DNA of 64,000 bases, taken from NCBI RefSeq assembly GCF_000002985.6, contig NC_003279.8, forward strand, positions 62,001 through 126,000, given 5' to 3'. Origin of the DNA: Caenorhabditis elegans (lineage: Eukaryota > Nematoda > Chromadorea > Rhabditida > Rhabditidae). Within the stretch, counting starts at the first letter, position 1, and each line of letters opens with the position of its first letter. Of this stretch, positions 1 to 22,800 are shown piece after piece. Both the position numbers and the translations under genes were made by a program. The notes beneath the pieces are model-generated. The model worked only from the letters and a program-made list of their open reading frames with translations, had not been told where the DNA came from and made no database searches.

Positions 1-1020
1 TTGTGAAGAATTGATCTGCCTCAACATCGTCGCCGATATTCGATTGTAGTTCTATAAAGGTATAGTTTTTGGGGGCAAAAAACGAAAGTGGTTCAAAATT
101 TTGGAACAAAATGCCTATTTTTAGATAGCTAAAATCTAAAATTTTGCAATGCTGACAAGTTGTGAAAATTTGAAATTTTAACAGAAAATAGGCTTTTTCC
201 TAAACTTTGAATCACCTTACTTTTTTTTTGAAATTTTCGAAACTTTTCGGTTATTTCCAAAAAAAAGCCGCAAATACTCTATCAGGGGTAGGCGGGAATT
301 GCAGTTCGGCAAATGTATTTTCTGCAAATTCGGCAAATCGGGATGTGTACAATTTTGTCGTCTCTGGCAGTTTACCGACTTGCCCATTTACCGAAAATTT
401 TAATTCCGGCAAATTGTCCATACTCTATTACTACCATAGGCCCTTATATAATCTTTTTCCGCCCACCCCTGTACTCTATTACCACCTAATCTGTTACTAC
501 AGTGGATTTTTTGAAACCAAAATTTCAGCTTTTGAATTTTATATTCGTAGTGAAAAGATATTCGTAGTGAAAAGTTGAAACCTGGAAAACATAGTTGCAT
601 AATTGCATCGTAATATGTAAAAATAGGTCTTCCATGGTAGATAGGCGCGGTTTCAGGGCCTGCCTGGAACCTGCCTGCCCTATGTGAACGAGTAGACTGT
701 AGTTTTAAAAAACAAAAAAAGGTATTTGCCTAACAAAAAACATACTCAAATATTTGAATGTTTGCAACCAAACCTTTAAGCGCTATCAGTTTAGATTCCA
801 GCGAACTGTAGTCAATTGCATTCAGTTGATCCATTGAGAAATCGTATTTGAACAAATCCAAAGTTAAATTCATTGATGGAATGGTTCCTTTTGTCAATTC
901 TTGTTGTAGGTACATTGCATTGATCAATCGTGAGGCGAATTGTAATCGCTCAACGGCAGTTATCAAGTTGTCATCTGCAACTTTTATGAATGATTTTTTT
1001 AAAAAGTTATTTGTTGTCAT
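1..1020 (-). CDS. WSN-domain protein, partial (runs off the window)
   Basis: Reading leftward, an ATG at 1020 opens an exon ending near 775 at a GTTTGG donor. An exon at 51-1, behind a TTTATAG acceptor, joins in phase (G+AA) and runs off the window edge. The first exon carries a segment reading ERLQFASRLINAMYLQQEL, then a KGTIPSMN stretch and an acidic-leucine tail. This is the pattern I know from the nematode WSN domain (ER-x-LARITNAIxLQ-x-GL-x-x-GSIP). The role of WSN proteins is unknown; they are a nematode-specific family. I see no clear signal peptide, so an upstream exon may be missing or this may be a decayed copy. The joined frame stays open and is not AT-run-like. Confidence is moderate, because the domain call rests on pattern memory and only a fragment is visible. 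Confidence 0.5.
280..460. repeat. CGGCAAATTTGCC-type dispersed repeat
   Basis: Repeated short blocks of the form ggcaaat / ttgccg / ccggcaaatt occur here. The same family recurs at about 6640-6850, 12300-12445, 57120-57480 and 59440-59860. It is a common low-complexity palindromic repeat in C. elegans introns and intergenic DNA. No coding potential is credited to it. Confidence 0.7.
618..692. repeat. GTAGGCGCGGTTTCAGG-type repeat, copy 1
   Basis: A short CG-richer block with taggcgcggtttcagg followed by cctgcctggaacctgcctgcc. Related copies are at about 23805-24035 (inside the nested minus-strand gene) and 63400-63545. The three share the gcctgcc / ggcgcggtttcag words in both orientations, which suggests one small dispersed element family. 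Confidence 0.55.
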
Positions 1021-1216
1021 TTTTCTTTTATTAATTATTACGTATATTATACGTATCATGCGAGTTTAGCTTTCCAACCCCCCGCGAACTCTTTTTACTT
1101 TTTTTTTTTTTAACTTTTGTCTTTTTTGTCCTTTCTTGGCTATTTTTTTTATGAGAATTGACCCGAATTTGACTTTTTTCGGATTTTTAGGAATTTCTAG
1201 GAATTTTTCTTTTTTG

Positions 1217-1735
1217 TCAAAGCGAGCTAACGCTCGCCACTGACGCCAAGCCTAACATAAGACTTAACCTAAGTCTTAGCCTAAGCCTTACAAGGAAAGT
1301 CTTTGAAGGGGCCTGTAGATTTGGGTTTCTCATGTTGATATTCCGATAGAAGAGTGTTAGTTTTGATCTCTCCAAAAAATTTAGCTGCCCAAGCCAAGTT
1401 TCAGCAAAGTAATGACATTTTGAAATTTCAGTTAAAAACACCATTGAAATACACTGTCTTACAGTGCTATCCACACAAATATCAGCTTGCGTGAACACCG
1501 AAAATGTGACGCCCACCACAATAGGCTGAAGACAGTGGATTTCAATGGTGTTTTTAACTGAAATTTCAAAATGTCATAACTTTGCTGAAACTTGACTTGG
1601 GCAGCTAAATTGTTTGGAGAGATCAAAACTAACACTCTTCTATCGGAATATCAACATGAGAACCCCAAATCTACGGGCCGCTTTAAAGACTTCCCTTGTT
1701 AGCCTAAGCCTATGCAAGACACGCAAAATATACAT
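1217..1735. repeat. Large inverted repeat (~200-bp arms), MITE-like
   Basis: The segment around 1295-1465 reappears in reverse complement around 1530-1700, centred near 1500. Shared blocks include the tagaagagtgttagttttga word, a gcagctaaat stretch and an aacaccattgaaat stretch. Degenerate gcctaa/cttagg telomere-like hexamers sit at the left end (1248-1292). No transposase lies inside. The two ORFs here are the two arms read as protein and are not genes. Confidence 0.8.
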
Positions 1736-2454
1736 TAACATATATATACAACAAATACAACGTAAAAATTGTTTTTCTGTAATTCGACTGACAAACCTTT
1801 AGCTTCACGTTTGGAACGTGGATCTAATGACATCACATTAAAGAAACTGGATTCTTCTGGAACAAAATATATTGAAATTAAAGCTCTGAAACAGTCAAGA
1901 AACCTTCGAAAGTATCCGAATTGACAACACGATTAACCGTTATAATTATCAAAACGATTATTATTTTGATTCCTGGAAGACAGAAGAAATTCGGAACGAA
2001 AATAAAAATCAACCTACTCATTGCAAAGTATTATGAAACTTCCCTTTGATCGACGGTTTTTGAATCAATTAATGATTGGAAGTGTGAATTCTGAGAGAAG
2101 GAGTGTTGGAATTTTTATTTATTTTATAACGAAAAGGTCACGGTTTCTGTAATTTTAATTTCTATGAAAGTTTTAGGGACTCACAGAATGTCAAACACTA
2201 GATGGCCGAAGAAAATTTGACATAAGCAGCGAAATTTGACCTTTCAAAAAAAAATTAATATTACGTGAAATCTTTTTTTTTCCAATGGAATTGAATTTTT
2301 GGCTGATACATGAGGGAATGTGTTTCAAGCTGTAATTTCAGTAAAACTGTACAAGAAAAAACGTTCAATATTTTTACCTTTGCTTATAACTCCTCTACAA
2401 AATTTTTTCGGACAAAAAAATAAAACAAGCATGGAGATTACAGGTGAATTTCGA

Positions 2455-2930
2455 ATCCTCATCTTCATTTTTCAGACTGAAAATCCAAGAAAAGTAGCCC
2501 GAACTTTTTTCTGAAAAAGTTCCTATATACTCATCAAACATTCATAAACAGTATTTAAACAAAAAATCCCGAGATAACACTTTTGTCTTCAAGATATTCA
2601 GGTTGAAAACTAATGTCCTGAAACTTGGATTTTGGGTCCTTAAGAAGATAAAACAGATAATTAGCTTTTACGTTAATACCCGCAATCATTTGCAAATTAG
2701 AGCAAAATTAAATTGAAACTTTTTTTTGGATTTAAACATTTTTTGGAGCCGAAATACAAGTTTCAGGACACTAGTTTTCAACCTGAATATCTTGAAGACA
2801 AAAGTGTTATCTTGGGATTTTTTGTTTAAATACTGTTTATGAATGTTTGATGAGTATTTAGGAACTTTTTCAGAAAAAAGTTCGGGCTACTTTTCTCGGA
2901 ATTTCAGTCTGAAAATGTATGATTTTTTAA
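2455..2930. repeat. Inverted repeat with ~170-bp arms
   Basis: Bases about 2475-2640 match the reverse complement of about 2755-2920. Shared blocks include the catcaaacattcataaacag word, cttcaagatattcaggttga, and a terminal agttcgggctacttttc. The inner spacer is about 110 bp. It looks like a non-autonomous foldback/MITE relic without coding sequence. Confidence 0.8.
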
Positions 2931-3167
2931 TTCAAAATTTGAGGGAATGTCGTTCATTGTGGCTCGAGGTCAATGGATAAATGGCTAAGACTAAAACATC
3001 ATTGATCGAAGAATGATTTTTTATTCATAAAAACTATATATTTGACCTGAAATCATTGTTTTTTGTCACTATAACCCATTGGAATGAGCTGTAGAAATTA
3101 ATTAAATTTAGAAATGATTTTACCGATACGTGGCAATGTTTAATACATTAGTTTTCTGGCCGAAGAT

Positions 3168-3295
3168 TTGTATGTTTTCCCGAGAAAGTGAAGCGACAGC
3201 TTAAAAGCGCATCGCCTTTAGTGAGAGGCAGGTCTCGACGCGACGACATCTTTCCTCGCGCGCAGCGGCGAGATTTCGTCATTCTACGTGTTGGT
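3168..3295. repeat. Left 128-bp terminal direct repeat
   Basis: Begins ttgtatgttttcccgag and ends cattctacgtgttggt. It contains the ggtctcgacgcgacgac word, which also marks the common gcgcctttaaa palindrome family in this window. It differs from the right copy at a single base (A versus G near 3205). Confidence 0.9.
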
Positions 3296-5738
3296 AAAGA
3301 AAAAGGACGTGATTTTATCGATTTGCATCGATTTTTTTTGGATTTTTCTTTGTTTTTATTGTATTTTTATCGAATTTTTAGTAGTTTTAAGGTTTTTTAT
3401 CGATTTTCCTTGATTCCGTTGCGTTTTTAAGCGTTTTTCTCGTTCGTAATGATAAAAAGGGGGTTATTTCTCCGTTTTCCAAGAGTTATCTGCGCGTATG
3501 CCAGATTTTGCAGGAGGAATCATCAAAATTCTCAGTTTTTGGCATGTAATCCTTACGAAGAGTACTTTCTGAGGCTCAATGGCTTTTTCCCCCGCTGTTA
3601 GGTGCTTCAGTAAGTGTTCTACTCCTTTCAGGGGTTCCTTCTCTCGTCTAGGAGATTAAATATGTTCGCATTTGTTTCTTCCCTCTCTCTTACGCGCTCT
3701 TTCCAGCATTGTTAGTTTATCCACGCTCTTTTCCTCTGTAATTTTTCGTTTATCACTTTCTCTAATTTTTCGGTTTCCGGTTCGTGCACTCGCGCACCCT
3801 CTCCCTATTTTACTCTATCTCTCACTATCTCTCACATCTATCTCTATCTCTCACAAGCTATTTTGGTATTTTGCGCGTTAAGAAGTCATGTTTTGATGGA
3901 CCGTGTCCAAAGGAAGAATATTTTCGTCGAGTGAAAGGTATGTAACTTCGTGTGAAGTCGACTCCATGAGTCTTGTGAATATTCCGATAACGTTTTATCG
4001 AGATGTATTATCGGGCGGCCCGAATTTTATGTATGTTTTTCATTGTGGTTACCATGTAACGGGAGTTCACATCGCAGAAAGAGCAATTCTTTATCGCGAA
4101 AGTACGATTTCAGGCCCCGGAAGGCTTTCTTATCAGTTTAATGCGACATCTTTCGTCGGGTGAGATATATTGTCTTGCGTTTCTATCGCATTTCATTGGA
4201 CCGGTCGAGCCAGGTCTGAGTGTTTATGAGTACGAGTCGACTCCGTGAGTCTCAATGATTTTCCGTTTTCAGGCGGTTTTCAAGGTTTCCCGTTCTTGGT
4301 TTCTGCTTCATCTTCTACTACCGTTTTAAGTAGGATTGGCTCAAGTCTACGGAAGAGTAGAGCAAGCCTACGAAGAAGGTCTTCGAAAGAGTAGCGCAAG
4401 TTTACGGAGGATTCACGCAGGTCTACGGAAGAGTGGAGCAGGTATACGTTAGAGTGGCACTAGACCATACTGGGAGTCCGATTTCCAATTGGATTCTCGA
4501 AAAACCTTGTACCTGCACAAATAACCAGACGAGCCGATATATCTACCTTACCGAGCTCCGGGTTAATCGTCGTCAAGTATTTCAGGATGAAGCGTATAAG
4601 GCGATGATTTTCTTTAGCTATGCCGCGCGTTTTGCAATTGCATAGCTGTGTATTCCGTGTAGACTTTATCGCTCACTTGTTCGATTTTCAGGACATCCGG
4701 TTCGACCTTTTTTCTTTCTCCCGCTATCGACGACGCAGATCACGTATGAGTTGCTTTTATATACGGCGATCGATTGGTCCGGTATACGTAAAATTAGCTC
4801 TATATTTTATCGCTTTCGTTGCTCACGCGATTCCCAGGTATTTTAATGTCGAATCATATTCCGTCACCTACCACTACGTAGGAGATATGCAGGGCTATGT
4901 GAGAATAACTCAGGTTTCGTAAGAGTTTCTCAAGACTAGGGAGGATATTCGCAGGTTGTTGAGTAATTTGTTTTTCCAATTAGCTATTCTCCTTGTCAGG
5001 ACTTATTCAGGTGTGAGTCGAAGTAGCCCGAGACGTTTGGCCCTAGTATGGATACTTCACGACAGTTTCAGACAGATTGTGGTCCGCCTTTAATGGGAAT
5101 TATTTCTACTGCACAGGTTCATAGCTGACTTAGCCGAATGAGCCCCTTCGACGTCGCAATTTGGCGGTTAGCACACTTCCAGGAAGACATAGACGAATCA
5201 CAGTTTCAGAATTCCTATACACTTCAGTAACTACGGAGTAAGGCGATCAGTTCCTTGCCGCATTTATATGTTCATCTTAACTTTATTTTATATTAGCTCA
5301 CGGCTTTCATTGGAAACTACAGATAACTGAGCCAAATGCTTCGCCTTTTTGTCACTTTTTCCCAGTTCACTCAAGCCCAGAGTAGATGTAGTTTGAGGTT
5401 ATCTACTTCTCGTTTCCATGTGCGGATACTAGCAGAGTTTCTCCTGTTATAACTGAGAGTCATTTCACACACAATACGGTTTATCTGTCGGCAGTTTCTT
5501 CTCACAAGGTTTTCGCTATAGATGAATATCTGGTATAGGGGTGAAGAATCTGTAATTATTAAACGCCTCAAGCTTATAGCCGTGACTGACAGTTATAGCC
5601 CCCGGCTTTGCTGGTTCTACCCTATACCACACAAAACCCAAACCAATAAACCCATAATACTATATAATTCGTGTTGTCTTATTAGAGCGTAACTTGATCA
5701 GGGAAAACGAATTCTCGGGGAGCGAAGCGATCCGAGAA

Positions 5739-5866
5739 TTGTATGTTTTCCCGAGAAAGTGAAGCGACAGCTTAAAGGCGCATCGCCTTTAGTGAGAGGC
5801 AGGTCTCGACGCGACGACATCTTTCCTCGCGCGCAGCGGCGAGATTTCGTCATTCTACGTGTTGGT
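5739..5866. repeat. Right 128-bp terminal direct repeat with adjoining hairpin
   Basis: The same 128 bases as the left copy. Immediately upstream, 5701-5738 can fold against the start of this repeat: gggaaaac pairs with gttttccc, and inside it aattctcgg pairs with ccgagaatt. This gives a nested hairpin that the left copy lacks. Confidence 0.9.
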
Positions 5867-6186
5867 TTCCCCCCTCCCGCCCCACACACATATTATTCCA
5901 AAGTGCGAGACACATATGCTATGATTTCCCTTCCGGAGAAAAATCGAATTATTATGAAAATATTAAGTTTAAACCGTAAGTCGTTTATTTTCAGGAGGTG
6001 AGTTTTATTTTTCCTTCATTGTCGCCTGAGTGGGCAGTCGGTGTCTATCTGCAACATTCGCAGCTCGACCCTTGTGCTTGTTTTGGCGGTAGCAGGAAAC
6101 TTATGGGTTTTTTCACAGTTTCGGGAGAGATATTTACAGGCTCTGGTTCAGGGAACCAGATTCAGAGTTTAATAATGATATATCTT

Positions 6187-6192
6187 TACAGG
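6187..6192 (+). promoter_or_regulatory. Splice acceptor 20 bases before the csk-1 ATG (likely trans-splice site)
   Basis: A TTTACAG acceptor ends at about 6192, and the first csk-1 ATG follows at 6213 with no intervening ATG. In C. elegans such an isolated acceptor just before a start codon usually receives a spliced leader. I cannot exclude an upstream non-coding exon, since a further acceptor-like motif (TTTTCAGGAG) lies at about 5994. Confidence 0.5.
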
Positions 6193-6212
6193 AAAATTGT
6201 GGTTAGAGTTTC

Positions 6213-18344
<12,132 letters not shown>

Positions 18345-19884
18345 CATCGGCGCACATCTCGAAACTTCCAGAAATCCATCGAATTTTCTAGTCCATATGA
18401 TGTTTCTGTTTTTTTTTCGCTGTTTTTTACACAAATTTTGTCATATTTTATTGTAATTTCCCCCACACATTTTTAGGCATCGTTATTATATATTTTCTAA
18501 TCCGCTGCCGCGCATTTCGGGAGATCCTGGAATTTAAAGGCACAGCGGTGTTTTTGGATGGGTCCCACCGCGAAAATTATTATGCGCCTTTGAAATTTTT
18601 TTTTCGATATTCCTAAAAATCACAAAAAACATTTTTTTTTCTAAATTAGAGAAGTTTTAGCCTTTCTTTCGAAAAGTCGATTTTTTTGGTTTAAATTTTT
18701 CTCGATTTGAAAAAAATTTCAATTTTTAGTGAAATCAAAGAAAAAACATCAAGAAACTTCTATTCGAAAGAATTTTTTAAAATTGTATTTTCCGAAATAA
18801 TTTTCTCTGTTGGGTCTCACCACGAAAATCGTCATGCACCTTTAAATTTCCTTGCCCACACCTCTCCGAACGGCCGATACCCAATCTACGGTTTCTTCAA
18901 TTTTCCTCTGCATTTTTCATCGATTTTTAAAAATTTTTATCGAATATTTTCACGTTTAAAATTATTAATTTGCAACGAATTTCCCTCAACAAAAAATGCT
19001 CAAAACTCCGCCCCTTTATTGGCATAATTTTTGCCGCCACGGAAAATGCAATAAATTTTATATTACTTTTCACCGATTTTTTAAGATTATTTTTAGAACT
19101 TTTAGTTTTTGTATGTGTGTGTGCTCGTAGTTTATCGGCAAGAAATTATTGTTTTTTTTTCTTAATTTTTAATAAGGGAACATTTTTTAAAGAGATTTTC
19201 AGAAAATCGGTAAAGATTTAAGATGCTCTGAATATGTCCAACTTCACAAGCTTCGTAGATTACGCGGAAAAGGTGATTTTGAATGTTGAATGTGCAAGTG
19301 CGCCCTATGGATAAATGGAGCAGCGTGGCAATTCGAAAAAATTTAAATAAAAACGTATTACTCGAAAGTTCACAGAGTTTTTCACCAAAAAATTGAAAAT
19401 TCGCTGAAAAAGTCGCGGGACATTCCATTTTTATTTTTCGGGAAGAAATTCGAGAATTGACTGAAAAAAGCGCGTCTTTATTCCAGAAATTTTAGCGGAA
19501 AATTCCAGATTTTTTTATTTAAAAAGACTCAAAACATGAAAAAAATATTCTGGAGAAATCAAAAATTGATTGAAAAGTTTCAGTTTTAGGCTAAAATTTT
19601 TTTGCGAAAAATTCATTTAGTTTTTGTTGGTAAAGTTCCGATTTTTCTGCAAAATTTGAATTTCTTTCTGAAAAAGTGCGTTTTTTTTTTCAAAAAATTC
19701 TTAAAATCGGAAATTTTTCGCCCCGAAACTGAACCGAAAAATTCGAAAAATGAAGCGCGGTCAATTTTTGAATTTTGGCATTGAAAATATTCTGAAAAAT
19801 TCAAAAATTGACGGAAAAGCTCAAAGTTTTTCACAATATAATCGATATTTTCTCATTTTTCAATGTAAAAATCGATAGTTTCAG
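18345..19884. other. Intergenic stretch between csk-1 and the myotubularin gene
   Basis: No gene is supported here. It holds the csk-1 3' UTR, two short fragments of the gggtcccaccacgaaaat / gcgcctttaaa repeat (about 18560-18600 and 18815-18865) and AT-rich filler. A first exon for the downstream myotubularin gene should lie here or be replaced by a spliced leader, but I could not identify it. Confidence 0.6.
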
Positions 19885-22800
19885 CCGCACGTCGCAGCAA
19901 CAAGCCAGACACCAATACCGCCGTCACCGTTGAACGAAAAACGGCCAATTCCACTGTTTCCAAGTGAATTTATCGATTTTTCTGTAGAAAAATCTGAAAA
20001 TTTCTGAATTTTCAGACGAAATCAGCAGCTCTTCGTGCGATGACGTCTCGTTTTCCATGCAATTCGGAGAATCTGAGCAGGGACATGTTATATGTACAAA
20101 AGTTCGACTTCGATTCTATCCTGCCGTGGTGAAAGAGGTTCGAAATTCAAAAAAAAAAGAAAACAATATTACTATACATTCGTAAAAATTAAATTTCAGT
20201 TTAAAGGCGCATCTCACATTTAAATATGCATTATTATTCATTAGTGTCGACCCAGATTGAAAGCGCATGCAAATTTTGAACTTTAAAACTGGAAAAAAAA
20301 TTTTATTACACATTCGTGTAACATGAATATTCAGTTTAAAGGCGCGTGCTAGTTTTAAACTTCAAAAATTAAAAAAATATATATATATTCGTGAAAAAAT
20401 GTTCTTTTTAAAAGCTCTTTAAAAGTTTAAAAATGATTATTATACGTTTCTCAAAATTTTCAAAAATCAGGTCAAATGCACTTAGAATATTGGAAAATAT
20501 GAAGAAAAATCTTTATACATTCCTGAAAAAATACGCATGGTCCAAAAGTCGACAAATCGTGGCCCAATATTTTCTATTTTTTCAGAGAAATCTTCCGCAA
20601 AGGTCGAAATTTTTCGACGATTTCTACGATGTTCCGCTCACTGCGATCGCCAGAATTGAGGTGGCCATTGTGAAAGGTGAAAAATATTTTTACTTCAAAA
20701 AATTATTATATTAAATTTACACATACACATTCGTGAAAAAATTTTGCCGGTAAAAATAATGAAAAATATATACAGAAAAATACGGAAAATTTGGATGAAA
20801 AATATTTTTTGGTGACAATTAGAATATTACCCGCAAACAAAATTCAAATGAATTTTTTCAGTTTTTGAAAATCTAAACAAATTTCAAAATGTTATTATAG
20901 ATTCGTGAAAAATTAAAACTCAGTTTAAAGGCGCATTTCATATTCAAATGAGAATTATTAAACATCTTAAAGACATAAACAAAAAAAATGAAATCTGAAG
21001 AAGAAAAATTATACATTCGTGAAAGTTGGGAACAAAATTTTGTAATTTGAGTGCTTGACATCAGTTTAATAAAAAATTTTGAAACCAAGAATTTTCGAAA
21101 AAAAATCACGTATACCTAAAAACTTGTAGTTTTTTAAAGTTAGTAAACTATTTTCTCTCAAAAATTCAAAAATATTCCAGGTAACAGTAAAGGAAAAGCG
21201 GACAAATTTCAACGCCTCGAGACAAGCCTATCAACAATGGAAACAGTATCAATAATTCGTCTAATATTAAAAGATGTCAGAGTTGTTACAATTGACTTGA
21301 GAAGATCTCAAAATGCAAATATATTGGCTAATCAAATACTCTACTTCTCGAAAAGTGGACCAATCGAAAAAATGACTCAAGTTGGAGCTGCTATGGAGGA
21401 GCGCGGTGTGAAGGCGAAAAGTAGGCATTGGATAATTAGTATTGGGGGTTGGGAGGGGAGGGAGGAAAGTTCGAGAAAATCGGAATATCTTATAAATATT
21501 AGGCCGTTTGATTAATAAATCGACACATCAAGTAAATAAATTTTGAAACAAATTAAAAATTTTAAACGTTTCGATTGATATATGTGTATCAATTTTTTAA
21601 AAGATGTATATTAGTAACAAACAAGAAATTTTTTATTCAATAAAAATATACTACGGGAGCACTAAATTTTTAGAATGCGTATTGCACAACATATTGGACC
21701 AGATATCTCGTAGCGAAAACTACAGTAATTCTTTAAATGACTGGTGTCGATTTACGGGCTCTTTTTTCATTTCTCCGTATTATTTTCTCTTTTTTGCTTA
21801 ATTTTAATATTCTATCTATAACTAAAAAATTAATTCATTTCGAAAATCTAGCCCGTAAATCGACACAAGCGCTACAGTAGTCATTTAAAGGATTACTGTA
21901 ATTTCGCTACGCGATACTTTGTGCGTCAAATATATTGTGCATTACGCATTTTCAGAATTTTGTATTCTCGTAAAATTTTCGAAAAAGTAAATCTTTTAAA
22001 AAACTTTTTATTAAATGAATAAAAACGCATTTTTTGGAGAATCGGATAAAAATAATTTATTTAAGTTTTGAAATTTTAATATTTTGAAAAAAAAACATTT
22101 TAATTGGAAAAAAATATGAAACTTTCTTTTGTAAATATGGTTTTTACAAAATTCCCGAATGTCCAATATACAAACTTATCATTTTCCAGCAGCATTCAAT
22201 AGCTACGAAGCATGGCGTTCGGAACTCCAAAGGTGCCAGCAGAAGACGGATTCAACGTCTGTCTGGAAAATTGTAGCACTTAACAAAGAAGGCTTCAACT
22301 ATGCGGCTCAGGGGTGCGATTTTTGGAAAAAAAAACTGGATTTCCGATTAAAAATATGTATAGTGTATGTATTTTTCAAATTTCCAGCTACCCTGTGTAC
22401 GTAGTAGTGAGCAACTTCTTGGATCGTGTGGACATTGAACGACAACTACAACACTACAAACAAGGACGATTTCCGATTTGGGTGTGGTCTCGGGCGAACG
22501 GACACTCGGCGTTATTCGTTTCGGCGGATCACGAGAACAATATCGCGATGCCGGCGATTTTGGCGAAGTTAGTACATTATATTTTAAATTTGTAAAATGT
22601 TATTTTCTTCCAGAATGCAAGAAAGTATCACCCGTTGCCATCCGAATAACGAGAAGCCGCATGTTATAAAATTGGACGTCGATTTTGTGTCGAATGTTGG
22701 AAAAGCTTTTGATAATCTTCTATCGCTTTGTGCAATTGGTGAGGGAGAGCATTTCATATTTAAAAAAAAAATTATTCGCCGTATTTTCAGCTGTTTTATT

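Larger units (their letters stand above)
3168..5866. mobile_element. 2.7-kb segment bounded by 128-bp direct repeats (candidate LTR-like or non-autonomous element)
   Basis: Identical 128-bp blocks differing at one base flank a 2.44-kb interior. The interior looks unlike its surroundings: it lacks the poly-T runs and near-palindromes of the neighbouring DNA, has more even base composition, and carries its own diverged internal repeats (a gtcgactcc-gtgagtc block twice, at about 3957 and 4235, and ctacggaagagt words at about 4345-4450). No reverse transcriptase, integrase, transposase or helicase frame is visible. A solo-coded or deleted LTR element, a foldback element or a segmental duplication are all possible. 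Target-site duplications were not evident. Confidence 0.5.

Noticed and set aside
1217..1802. Two ORFs sharing ERSKLTLFYRNINMR
   Set aside because: They are the two arms of the 1217-1735 inverted repeat translated from opposite strands.
3188..6001. Pair of ORFs starting MKRQLK-ASPLVRGRSRRDD at both ends of the 2.7-kb segment
   Set aside because: They are translations of the 128-bp direct repeats; each loses similarity at the repeat boundary.
19162..19428. Minus-strand frame (FNIQNHLFRVIYEACEVGHI)
   Set aside because: It looks mildly protein-like but has no start, splice partners or recognisable family, and sits in the csk-1 to myotubularin interval.
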